This document shows, one piece after another, positions 41,403 to 49,059 of a stretch of DNA of 64,000 nt. The stretch lies in assembly GCA_017451915.1 (NCBI GenBank), contig JAFTNJ010000003.1, forward strand, positions 1-64,000, written 5' to 3'. This DNA comes from Clostridia bacterium (GTDB taxonomy: Bacteria; Bacillota; Clostridia; Oscillospirales; CAG-272). Positions within the stretch are counted from its first letter, which is position 1. Each line of letters begins with the position of its first letter. The notes beneath the pieces are model-generated. The model saw only the letters and a list, made by a program, of their open reading frames with translations, was not told the origin of the DNA and did no database searches. A program made the translations under genes and the position numbers.

Positions 41403-42073
41403 CAGGCGTAAAACTCCTTGCCGTTATCAAGGCACAGGCATCCCAATTTACCTCCCTCGGATGCGCCGCAATCCAGGAAGATACTGCCCTCGCCCCGCTC
41501 GATTTTTCCGCTTCCCGTGGGAACGTGACCCACAATTATCGTGGCATTCTCCAGCAATGCATAGGAAGGATCCAGAGGCTCGGAGAAAAAGTCCTCGGGC
41601 AGGTAGTCCTCAAGATCGGAGTCGGGCTCGTAATCGGCAATGCCCGCGTGAACCAGCACGTAACGCTTGCCGCCGACCCGAAGATCCTCAAACAGGGTCA
41701 GATCCTCCAGATACTCCAGCACACCCTCGCGGGCATCATTATCCAGGGCACGGAAGGCCTCCAGGGTCACCTGGCCGCCGTCCTGCACCCAAGCCGTCAT
41801 GTCGGCAATATATTCGGGATCGGGCGAGGCTCCGCTCTTGAGCATCTTGTCAAAGCCTGCCAGCATCCGTGCCGCCAGGTAGTCGTGCTCGCCGGCAATG
41901 CAGTAAACGTTGAGGCGCACCGAGAGATCCTCGATCAGCTCCATGCACTCCTCACCGTAGTCTAACAGATCTCCGAGAATATACAGAACGTCCTCCTCCT
42001 TGAATTGGATCTGGGAGAGGATGGACAAAAATTTTTGATAGCTTCCGTGAATATCGGACATTACGTAGGTCAT
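41402..42073 (-). CDS. Metallophosphoesterase (Ser/Thr phosphatase-like)
   Basis: 223 residues. Calcineurin-like dimetal site: MSDIHGSYQKF (DxH, ~5-14), YILGDLLDYGEE (GDxxD, ~31-42), IAGEHDYL (GExD in place of GNHD), LVHAGI (~160) and VGHVPTG (GHxP). Similar to PrpA/diadenosine-tetraphosphatase types. It is co-transcribed with the rRNA methyltransferase. Confidence 0.88.
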   Translation of the reverse strand: MTYVMSDIHGSYQKFLSILSQIQFKEEDVLYILGDLLDYGEECMELIEDLSVRLNVYCIAGEHDYLAARMLAGFDKMLKSGASPDPEYIADMTAWVQDGGQVTLEAFRALDNDAREGVLEYLEDLTLFEDLRVGGKRYVLVHAGIADYEPDSDLEDYLPEDFFSEPLDPSYALLENATIIVGHVPTGSGKIERGEGSIFLDCGASEGGKLGCLCLDNGKEFYA

Positions 42074-42088
42074 AACGTTGCTCCTTTT

Positions 42089-42856
42089 TTAAATGCATTT
42101 TACGGGATTGCTGTTGGTAACGATAACGGTTGCATCGGGAATCGCCTCCAGAACCAGCTCCCGAATCCGCTCGCAAACGGCGTTCTCGGTATGAAAATGC
42201 CCGGCGGCAATGAGATTCATTCCACGCTCGGGGGCATCCGTGAGCTGATTGTGCTTTAGTTCCCCCGTAACGTAGGTATCGGCACCGGCCTTGGCGGCGG
42301 CGTTCACGTCACTCGATCCGCTCCCGCCCAACAGCGCAACCCGACAGACCTCCCGTCCCGCATCGGAATACTGCAGACCGTTGGCCCCGGTGATCTCCTT
42401 GACAAAATGTGCAAAGGCGTCCAAAGTCATGGGAGACGGGAGGGTGCCAATGCGTCCGATGGTCTCTCCGTTCTCCCCAAAGGGCACCACGTCACGCAGG
42501 CCGAGAGCGTTGGCGAAGACGTCGTTTACGCCGCCCTCCACTGCGTCCAGGCGCGTATGGAAGCTCATGGCGGTGATCCCCGCCGACAGCAGAGTGATCA
42601 CTTTTTTAGCCACGGGATCCCCCGGATGCAGGGCCCGCAAAGGCGAGAAGATGAGGGGATGATGGGAAACGATCAGATCGTAGCCCCCTTGTACGGCCTC
42701 GTCGATCACGGCGGCTGTAATATCCAACGCGATCAGAACCTTTTTTACCTCAACCTGCGGGTTGGCACAGCACATCAGGCCGTCGTTGTCCCAGTCACAG
42801 GAGAGCGCGGGCGGAATCTTCTCATTCAAAAATGCGTAAAGCTGTTGCACGTTCAT
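42089..42856 (-). CDS. Nif3-like dinuclear metal-centre protein
   Basis: 255 residues, start at MNVQQLYAF, overlapping the trmK stop codon by four bases. Family features: WDNDGLMC opening, VLIALDITAAVIDEA, DLIVSHHPLIFSPLRAL (HH metal pair, ~65-66), MSFHTRLD (H, ~98) and GHFHTENAV near the C-terminus. Often annotated as GTP cyclohydrolase 1 type 2 homologue; the real role is unproven. The trmK-nif3 pair is conserved in Firmicutes. Confidence 0.92.
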   Translation of the reverse strand: MNVQQLYAFLNEKIPPALSCDWDNDGLMCCANPQVEVKKVLIALDITAAVIDEAVQGGYDLIVSHHPLIFSPLRALHPGDPVAKKVITLLSAGITAMSFHTRLDAVEGGVNDVFANALGLRDVVPFGENGETIGRIGTLPSPMTLDAFAHFVKEITGANGLQYSDAGREVCRVALLGGSGSSDVNAAAKAGADTYVTGELKHNQLTDAPERGMNLIAAGHFHTENAVCERIRELVLEAIPDATVIVTNSNPVKCI

Positions 42857-43548
42857 GATTCTAATTTCTCCAATCGTTGGGTTAATACTTGAAGCATTCG
42901 TTGCTCCTCGGCGGTGTCCGCCGTTTGGGACCGCGCCTTCCCCTGCAAAACCTTTTCCAGCACCGTGCGCTCGTGACGCACGAAGTCGGCAAACAGGGGC
43001 GGGTTGGTTTCTATATTCCATCTGCCCAAAAGCAGTTCTTCTTCATTGTACGCCGTGTTTTTTCCACAATAAACGGCGTGGACGGTTTGGTAGATCTTTC
43101 CGCTCCGACTCAAGCCCTCCCCAAGGATGGCAAAGCCGTGACTCACCAGATACTGCCGCAGGATCGCGGCGCGGGACATGGGCTGAAGAATCAGACCGAT
43201 CCCCGGATTCCTGACCCAAGGCGCCTCATCCAGGATCTTGACGATCAGCTCACCACCCATGCCAAAGATCATAACGTCGTCGGGAGCGAACTCCTCAACA
43301 CCGTGCAAGCCGTCGGTCAATCGGGTGCCAATGGCGCCCTCCAATCCGGCGGCGGCAATGTGCTCTCTGGCACTCTGCAAGGGACCTTGATTAATGTCAC
43401 AGGCAAGGGCCGCGGAGCAGATCCCGCGGTGGACAAGATAGATGGGAAGATAGGCGTGGTCGGTGCCAACGTCAACGCAACGGCCTCCCGGTTTGAGAAA
43501 GGGGACCGCGCTGAGTAAGCGGGCGTCGGGCTGAATGATGGTGGTCAC
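42853..43548 (-). CDS. trmK: tRNA (adenine(22)-N1)-methyltransferase TrmK
   Basis: 231 residues. Class I SAM fold: VDVGTDHAYLPIYLV (~25-39), ACDINQGPLQSA, RLTDGL, IFGMGGELI (~100-108) and ILQPMSRAAILR. It methylates A22 in tRNA of Gram-positive bacteria. Translationally coupled to the Nif3-like gene. RBS GGAGAA. Confidence 0.93.
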   Translation of the reverse strand: MTTIIQPDARLLSAVPFLKPGGRCVDVGTDHAYLPIYLVHRGICSAALACDINQGPLQSAREHIAAAGLEGAIGTRLTDGLHGVEEFAPDDVMIFGMGGELIVKILDEAPWVRNPGIGLILQPMSRAAILRQYLVSHGFAILGEGLSRSGKIYQTVHAVYCGKNTAYNEEELLLGRWNIETNPPLFADFVRHERTVLEKVLQGKARSQTADTAEEQRMLQVLTQRLEKLES

Positions 43549-43598
43549 GGAAGATTCTCCTTTTCGTAAGCGATCAAAATAGTGGGAAATAGAAACAA

Positions 43599-43618
43599 AG
43601 GCAGACTTTCGCCTGCCT
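43599..43618 (-). terminator. Terminator after DUF1858 gene
   Basis: AGGCAG / CTGCCT hairpin followed by a T-rich stretch on the minus strand, 12 bases past the stop codon at 43630. Confidence 0.6.
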
Positions 43619-43629
43619 GTGTATCTTTT

Positions 43630-43833
43630 TTACTTTTTGGATGCCAGGAAGCTGTTGATCTGCTCGATCAGCGCATCGGCGTCGGTACCGTGAACGGCGC
43701 AAGCGTCCTCAATGGACTCACCGCGAGAGGCGGGGCATCCAAGGCAGTGCATGCCAATGGCGAAGAAAAATTGCGCGGTTTCGGGATCAAAATCCAAAAC
43801 GTCGCCAATGATGGTCTTTTTGGTAACGGTCAT
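43630..43833 (-). CDS. DUF1858 small redox-disulfide protein
   Basis: 67 residues, start at MTVTKKT. Contains the CLGCP motif (CxxC, ~31-35) typical of hybrid-cluster-associated/ DUF1858 proteins, between two short helices (ETAQFFFAIGMHC; SIEDACAVHG). Monocistronic with a perfect promoter. Thought to take part in thiol or metal redox chemistry. Confidence 0.82.
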   Translation of the reverse strand: MTVTKKTIIGDVLDFDPETAQFFFAIGMHCLGCPASRGESIEDACAVHGTDADALIEQINSFLASKK

Positions 43834-43887
43834 TTGTTCTTTGTCCTTTCTATACATATTTGGCCGAGGGATCGGCACTCTACCGAT

Positions 43888-43916
43888 ATTATACCCCAAA
43901 ACCCTTCCTCTGTCAA
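43888..43916 (-). promoter_or_regulatory. Promoter of DUF1858 gene
   Basis: Minus strand TTGACA (43911-43916), 17 bases, TATAAT (43888-43893). Confidence 0.85.
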
Positions 43917-43981
43917 TGCGTAAAAGCATTTTTTTCATGAAATTCCAAAGAAAAAAGGACGGGAAATCTATTGGGTTTCTC

Positions 43982-44010
43982 TTGACAATTCCCGTGGAAC
44001 CTGCTATAAT
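43982..44010 (+). promoter_or_regulatory. Promoter of holB-ricT unit
   Basis: TTGACA (43982-43987), 17 bases, TATAAT (44005-44010), divergent from the DUF1858 promoter. Confidence 0.88.
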
Positions 44011-44055
44011 TAAAGTGGTATTAAATTGCCATAGAACGGCAGAAAGGGGCTACGA

Positions 44056-45093
44056 GTGAAACAGGCGTTTACCGACGTGATCGGCAACCGGGCGTTGCGA
44101 CAAAAGCTTTTTACCGATATTACCCAAAGCAAGCTCTCCCACGCCTACATTCTGGAGGGTGCCGCCGGCACCGGAAAGCATATGCTCGCCCTGCGGATTG
44201 CCGCCGCTCTTGCCTGTGAAAACTCTACCCGCGACGAGATTCCCCTGCCCTGTATGCAATGCCCCTCTTGCCGCAAGATCCTCTCGGGGAACTCCCCCGA
44301 CGTGATCTTTATCAACCGCAAGGAAAAGGCAACCCTGGGTGTGGAAGTGATCCGCGAGTTGAAGAACGACGTTTTTATTGCCCCCAACGATCTGGACACC
44401 AAGATCTATCTTTTGGAGGACGCGCACCTGATGACCACGCAGGCGCAGAACGCGTTTCTTCTGACCCTGGAGGAGCCCCCGGCCTACGTTCTCTTTCTCC
44501 TGCTTTGCGAAAGTGCCACGCCGCTGCTGGAAACCATTCGCAGTCGCGCTCCGGTGCTTCGCACCGAGCCCTTACCTACGGAGGAGATGCGGATGCACCT
44601 CTGCCGCACCCGGGAGGACGCCGCCGCTCTGGCCAAGGCCAATCCTCGGGAGCTGGACGAGATCCTGGTTTCGGCCAACGGCTCCATGGGCCGTGCCATT
44701 ACCCTGCTTCACGCCACGGCGAGAAAGCCGATTCTGGCGCGCCGAGAGCAAGCGCGGGAATTTATTTCCCTGCTTTCCGGCAGTCGCAACAGTCAACGGC
44801 TGATGCGCTTTTTGACTCACGCAACCCAGCAAAAGCGAGAGGAGTTGGTGGGACTGATGGGCGTTTTGCTCCTTTGTTTGCGCGACCTTCTGCTCTCCAA
44901 GCAGACCGAGCAGGCTCCCCTTTGCTTCTTTGCCGATCGGGAGGAAGCCCTCAACCTTGCCTATACCTTTACCACGCCGGAGCTGCTTCGGCTATGTGAT
45001 CTGGTCACCGAAGCCTGTGACCGTCTTCAAAAAAATGCCAACGTCCGCCTGACCCTCCTCTCCTTAGCGGCAGGGGCCGGCTTGTTACAATAA
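44056..45093 (+). CDS. holB: DNA polymerase III delta' subunit
   Basis: 345 residues, GTG start at 44056 behind AAAGGGG. Clamp-loader AAA+ ATPase: GNRALRQKL opening, GAAGTGKHML (degenerate Walker A, ~36-45), zinc module CMQCPSCRKI (~68-77), Walker B-like LLEDAHLM (~113-120), LLTLEEPPAYVLFLLLCES and the SRAPVLR sensor 1/arginine-finger region. Next to a PSP1 protein, as in Bacillus (holB-yaaT). Confidence 0.9.
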   Translation: MKQAFTDVIGNRALRQKLFTDITQSKLSHAYILEGAAGTGKHMLALRIAAALACENSTRDEIPLPCMQCPSCRKILSGNSPDVIFINRKEKATLGVEVIRELKNDVFIAPNDLDTKIYLLEDAHLMTTQAQNAFLLTLEEPPAYVLFLLLCESATPLLETIRSRAPVLRTEPLPTEEMRMHLCRTREDAAALAKANPRELDEILVSANGSMGRAITLLHATARKPILARREQAREFISLLSGSRNSQRLMRFLTHATQQKREELVGLMGVLLLCLRDLLLSKQTEQAPLCFFADREEALNLAYTFTTPELLRLCDLVTEACDRLQKNANVRLTLLSLAAGAGLLQ

Positions 45094-45135
45094 CACCCGC
45101 AACACGCGGAGACAGAAAGGATTTCCCGGTTCAAT

Positions 45136-46617
45136 ATGGAAAACAACCAAAACAATCACTCCAGCGGCGAGCAACAAAAAAAGCATCCCGCAAATGAGGG
45201 CGGCAACCACCGCAACCGCCGCCGTCATTCCCATAACCGCCATCACCGTCCCAAGACCAACGACGGCGAAAAAGCGGCAAGCTCCTCCGGCGGTACCATG
45301 GACAAGTCCTTCTTTACCCCGGGAGAAGCCAAAACGGCACCCCAGGAGGCACCTCACGGAGAAAAGAAGCAAAATACCAACCAAGGTCAAAATCAGAACA
45401 ATCAAAATAATAATCAAAGCAAAAAGAACAAGCCCAACAACAACGAAAAGCCAAAGGAGAGCAAGGACAAGAACCGCAACCATTCGCGGAACCGCGGCCG
45501 TCATCACCGCGCTCCCGAGCACTCTCCCTACAATCCCTACGAGGAGGTACGCCCCGAGGAGCTTTCCCTGGAGGAGCTGCGCGCTCGCATCGTGGTGAAA
45601 TCTGCGGGGGAGGACAGCGCAAAGCCAGCACCGGAGCCCCTTTCCCCGGTCCTCATCACCGATCTTCCCACCGAGGAAACCGACGCCGAGCCGCTGAACG
45701 TGGATCACATTTTGAACCCCACCGCCACCGAGGAGGAGCCGGTTACCAAAACGGAGGTGGTTGGTATTCGCTTCCGCACCAGCGGAAAGATGTACTATTT
45801 TGACCCCCGTGGTCTGCAGATCAAAAAGGGCGAGCAAGCCATTGTGGAAACGGCAAGAGGCGCTGAGTTTGGAGACGTTTGTATGGGCAATACCATGATC
45901 AACGCCGCCAAGATCGTGTCTCCTCTGCGCCCCGTGCTTCGCGTAGCCACCCCCGAGGATATTCGACACGATGCCGAAAACCGGGAAAAGGAAAAGCAGG
46001 CGCTGGCCACTTGCCAGGAGCGCATCCATGCGCACAAGCTGGAAATGAAGCTGATCGACGTGCAGTACGCCTTTGACAATTCCAAGCTCCTGTTCTACTT
46101 TACCGCGGACGGAAGAATCGACTTCCGCGATCTGGTTAAGGATCTGGCATCGGTCTTCCGTACCCGTATTGAGCTGCGACAGATCGGTATTCGTGACGAG
46201 GCAAAGATCCTTGGTGGTCTGGGTGCCTGCGGACGTCCGCTGTGCTGCTCCACCTTCCTGCCGGACTTTGCCCAGGTTTCCATTAAAATGGCAAAGGATC
46301 AAAACCTATCTCTCAATTCCGCAAAAATTTCCGGCGTGTGCGGCAGACTGATGTGCTGTCTGCGCTATGAATCCGAGGTCTATGCCGAGGAGATCCGTTT
46401 GACTCCCGGTCACGACACCGTGGTAAAAACCGAGGACGGCATTGGCACGGTGATCTCCTCCAATCCCTTGGCCGGCACCATCCGCGTGATCCTGAAGGAC
46501 TCTCCCGATACCCCCGCAAAGCAGTATCACCGCTCGGCGGTCACCGTAATTGGAAAGAATAGCCGGGAAAATCACGGCGGAAAATCGGATTCCAAGGAAC
46601 AAACCGAAAAAAAATAA
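45136..46617 (+). CDS. PSP1-domain protein (RicT/YaaT-like) with long N-terminal extension
   Basis: 493 residues; RicT homologues are usually ~275. The first ~190 residues are a low-complexity basic/Asn-Gln-rich extension (runs of NQN, RNRRRHSHNRHHR, KKNKPNNNEKPKESKDKNR). The rest is the PSP1 core: VVGIRFRTSGKMYYFDP, GAEFGDV, ADGRIDFRDLVKDLA, and the cysteine-rich LGACGRPLCCSTFLP ... GVCGRLMCCLRYE. In Bacillus the RicAFT complex carries Fe-S clusters and controls RNase Y; the cysteines are conserved here. The extension may bind RNA, by composition only. Confidence 0.88.
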   Translation: MENNQNNHSSGEQQKKHPANEGGNHRNRRRHSHNRHHRPKTNDGEKAASSSGGTMDKSFFTPGEAKTAPQEAPHGEKKQNTNQGQNQNNQNNNQSKKNKPNNNEKPKESKDKNRNHSRNRGRHHRAPEHSPYNPYEEVRPEELSLEELRARIVVKSAGEDSAKPAPEPLSPVLITDLPTEETDAEPLNVDHILNPTATEEEPVTKTEVVGIRFRTSGKMYYFDPRGLQIKKGEQAIVETARGAEFGDVCMGNTMINAAKIVSPLRPVLRVATPEDIRHDAENREKEKQALATCQERIHAHKLEMKLIDVQYAFDNSKLLFYFTADGRIDFRDLVKDLASVFRTRIELRQIGIRDEAKILGGLGACGRPLCCSTFLPDFAQVSIKMAKDQNLSLNSAKISGVCGRLMCCLRYESEVYAEEIRLTPGHDTVVKTEDGIGTVISSNPLAGTIRVILKDSPDTPAKQYHRSAVTVIGKNSRENHGGKSDSKEQTEKK

Positions 46618-46657
46618 GACATTTACGATAAATTTTCAATTTTTTTCGAAAAAACAG

Positions 46658-46685
46658 TTGCAAAAATCGAAAAATATGATACAAT
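46658..46685 (+). promoter_or_regulatory. Promoter of ferredoxin gene
   Basis: TTGCAA (46658-46663), 16 bases, TACAAT (46680-46685), 32 bases before the ATG. Confidence 0.7.
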
Positions 46686-46717
46686 ATAGGTATCACAAAA
46701 ATAGGAGGTATAAGACG

Positions 46718-46888
46718 ATGGCATATAAGATTACTGATGATTGCGTATCCTGCGGTGCTTGCGTTGATGCTTGCCCTCTGGAAGCCATTTCCGAAGGTGA
46801 TGGAAAGTATGTGATTGATCCCGACAAGTGTGCCGGCTGCGGCGCTTGTGCTGACGCTTGCCCTGTGGGTGCTCCCGTAGAGGCATAA
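46718..46888 (+). CDS. 2[4Fe-4S] ferredoxin
   Basis: 56 residues, start at MAYKITDD behind AGGAGG. Two canonical CxxCxxCxxxCP motifs: CVSCGACVDACP (~9-20) and CAGCGACADACP (~38-49). Clostridial-type low-potential electron carrier. Monocistronic between its own promoter and hairpin terminator. Confidence 0.95.
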   Translation: MAYKITDDCVSCGACVDACPLEAISEGDGKYVIDPDKCAGCGACADACPVGAPVEA

Positions 46889-46909
46889 TTACATCTCCAT
46901 CCAAAACAA

Positions 46910-46954
46910 GGGCGAAGCAGGCGACCGTATGATCACTCGCTTCGCCCTGCCTTT
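46910..46954 (+). terminator. Terminator of ferredoxin gene
   Basis: GGGCGAAGC (46910-46918) / GCTTCGCCC (46939-46947) hairpin followed by TGCCTTTATT. Confidence 0.65.
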
Positions 46955-46978
46955 ATTCAAGAAAGGACGCTTGGTTTC

Positions 46979-47794
46979 ATGTCTCTCCCCCATCTTCTTC
47001 CCGACGAGCGGATCGACCGCGTGAATGAGGATCTTTCCCTGATCCAAAAAAAGCAGGGATTGACCTATGGCACCGATGCCTTCCTGCTCGCCGCCTACAT
47101 CCGTCCCCAACCGCGCGGCATTGCCGTGGAGCTTGGCAGCGGCACCGGAATCGTCTCCTTTTTGATGGCGTCCAAAAACAAAGCCGCCGGGGTGTATGCG
47201 GTGGAGATCCAGGAGTCCTTTGCTGAGCTGATCGCACGGAATGCGGAAATCAACGGTCTTAACGAGCGGGTGACTCCCCTTTGTGCCGATCTGCGCGAGC
47301 TTTCTCCTGCGCAATTTGGCAAGGAGGTGGATCTGGTCTTTTCCAATCCCCCATATATGAAATGCGACACGGGAAAGCGAAATCTTCACGATGAAAAATT
47401 CATCGCCCGTCACGAGGTGTTTGGCGGCATTGCCGACTTTTGCGCCTGCGCGGGACGGTTGCTCCGCTTTGGAGGTCGCTTCGTATGCGTTTGGCGTCCC
47501 GATCGACTGACCGAGCTCCTGGCCGCCATGCGTGACGCCGCTCTGGAGCCCAAGCGAATGACACTGGTCCACGCCGACGCCCAAAGTGAACCCTGCGCGG
47601 TCCTGATCGAAGCCGTCAAAGGCGGCATTCCCTCTCTGCGCGTGACTCCGCCCTTATTGCTCTACCAACCTCGGGAGGTCGGGCAAAGCTCCCGCGTCCT
47701 CACCCCACAGGCGCAAGATATTTATCAGCATTGCATATTTTCGGGCATCTTTGATCCCGATGAAAATAGAAAACCAGTAAGAAAGGAACCCTAA
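46979..47794 (+). CDS. tRNA1(Val) (adenine(37)-N6)-methyltransferase-like (YfiC/TrmN6)
   Basis: 271 residues. Class I SAM methyltransferase: GLTYGTDAFLLAAY opening typical of the family, VELGSGTGIVSFLMA (~50-64), VEIQESFAELIARNAEING, and the N6-adenine motif FSNPPYMK (~121-128). The gene begins a cluster with a tiny membrane protein and a PP-loop enzyme. Confidence 0.9.
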   Translation: MSLPHLLPDERIDRVNEDLSLIQKKQGLTYGTDAFLLAAYIRPQPRGIAVELGSGTGIVSFLMASKNKAAGVYAVEIQESFAELIARNAEINGLNERVTPLCADLRELSPAQFGKEVDLVFSNPPYMKCDTGKRNLHDEKFIARHEVFGGIADFCACAGRLLRFGGRFVCVWRPDRLTELLAAMRDAALEPKRMTLVHADAQSEPCAVLIEAVKGGIPSLRVTPPLLLYQPREVGQSSRVLTPQAQDIYQHCIFSGIFDPDENRKPVRKEP

Positions 47795-47797
47795 ACT

Positions 47798-47998
47798 ATG
47801 AAAAAAAGTGTAAAAATTGCTCTTGGTGTCAGCACCGCCATTCTCGCAACCGCTGCCGTTGCCGAAATCGTTTATCAGCTGAAGTCCATTAAGAAGATCC
47901 TGGCCAACGCCGAGGTAGACGAAGTAGAGCTGGATGACCTCTTTGATGAAGAAATTGCCGCGGAAGAAGCCTTTGCGGAGCTTTCGGACGCAGAATAA
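47798..47998 (+). CDS. Small acidic single-pass membrane protein
   Basis: 66 residues, three bases after the methyltransferase gene. N-terminal hydrophobic helix (~5-26), short basic stretch (LKSIKKI), then an acidic tail rich in Glu/Asp (about half of the last 30 residues). RBS AAAGGA. Not recognised; its tight packing between two RNA-modification genes argues it is real. Confidence 0.65.
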   Translation: MKKSVKIALGVSTAILATAAVAEIVYQLKSIKKILANAEVDEVELDDLFDEEIAAEEAFAELSDAE

Positions 47999-48028
47999 TC
48001 CAAAGGAACTGCCATTGGCAGAGAACGT

Positions 48029-48793
48029 ATGGAACACATCAAACGTATTTTAAGCTTTACAAGACGGGCGCTTGACGACTACGGTATGATAGCGCCCGGA
48101 GATAAGATTGCCGTCGGGGTCTCCGCTGGAAAGGATTCCCTGACGCTTCTTTGCGCTATGGCCGAGCTGCGCCGTTTTTATCCGATCCCCTTTGAACTGA
48201 TCGCCATTACCATTGACATGGGCTTTGAGGGGGCTGATTTCTCTCCCATTGCAAAACTGTGCGAGGAGCTGGACGTTCCCTATCACGTCATTCCCACCGA
48301 GATCTCCAAGATCATTTTTGACGTGCGGAAGGAAAAAAATCCCTGCTCTCTTTGCGCAAAGATGCGCCGCGGTGCGCTGCACAACGCCGCAAAAGAACTG
48401 GGATGCAACACGGTAGCCCTGGGTCACCATTTTGATGACGCGGTGGAAACCTTTATGCTCAATCTCTTTTTTGAAGGTCGCATTGGATGCTTCTCCCCCG
48501 TCACCTATCTGTCCCGTGTGGGGATCAAGCTGATCCGCCCCATGCTCTACATGCCCGAAAAGGACGTGCGCTACTTTGCCAACAAGGTGGAGCTCCCGGT
48601 GGTAAAATCCTCCTGCCCCGCCGACGGCAACACCCAGCGGGAGGAAATGAAGCAGCTTCTTGCCACGCTGGAAAAAAAGCACGACGGTCTACGCTATCGC
48701 ATCTTTGGTGCCATGCAACGGGGAGAGATCGACGGATTTCGCGAGATCTCGCCCATGAAAGGATTCAAGGCGTACAAGGAAGAGGAAGAGTAA
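48029..48793 (+). CDS. PP-loop tRNA-thiolation-like protein (TtcA family)
   Basis: 254 residues. PP-loop VGVSAGKDSLTLL (~29-41; SAGKDS in place of SGGKDS), CSLCAKMRRGAL (CxxC, ~109-120), LGHHFDDAVETFMLNLFFEG and a late SSCPAD cysteine: the TtcA pattern of three cysteines for an Fe-S cluster. Family members thiolate C32 of tRNA. Follows the small membrane protein by 30 bases. Confidence 0.87.
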   Translation: MEHIKRILSFTRRALDDYGMIAPGDKIAVGVSAGKDSLTLLCAMAELRRFYPIPFELIAITIDMGFEGADFSPIAKLCEELDVPYHVIPTEISKIIFDVRKEKNPCSLCAKMRRGALHNAAKELGCNTVALGHHFDDAVETFMLNLFFEGRIGCFSPVTYLSRVGIKLIRPMLYMPEKDVRYFANKVELPVVKSSCPADGNTQREEMKQLLATLEKKHDGLRYRIFGAMQRGEIDGFREISPMKGFKAYKEEEE

Positions 48794-48839
48794 ATTCATC
48801 TTATGGATCGCCGATTGGATCGTGCGGATTCCTTATCCA

Positions 48840-49027
48840 CTTTTCTTTTTGACACCAAAGGCGCAAAAAGAAAAGTTCACAAAAGAAAAACGCCGTAAGG
48901 GATTTTCGCCCTCTGCGGAGGGCGAGGAGGGCTACGCGCCCTCCACCGCGCCACCTTTTGAAAAAGGTGGACGAAAACTTTCACATAGGGTTTGTGCCAA
49001 TTTTTTAGTTTGACGAAAACTTTCACA
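48840..49027. repeat. Dispersed intergenic repeat
   Basis: A 266-base gap without a gene (48794-49059). It contains inverted repeats CTTTTCTTTTTG/CAAAAAGAAAAG (48840-48851, 48864-48875) and CGCCCTC/GAGGGCG (48907-48913, 48918-48924), and a 16-base direct repeat GACGAAAACTTTCACA at 48970-48985 and 49012-49027. This composition is typical of clostridial intergenic repeats. Confidence 0.6.
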
Positions 49028-49059
49028 GCAATTAGCGTTATTACTTACAAGGAGCAATT

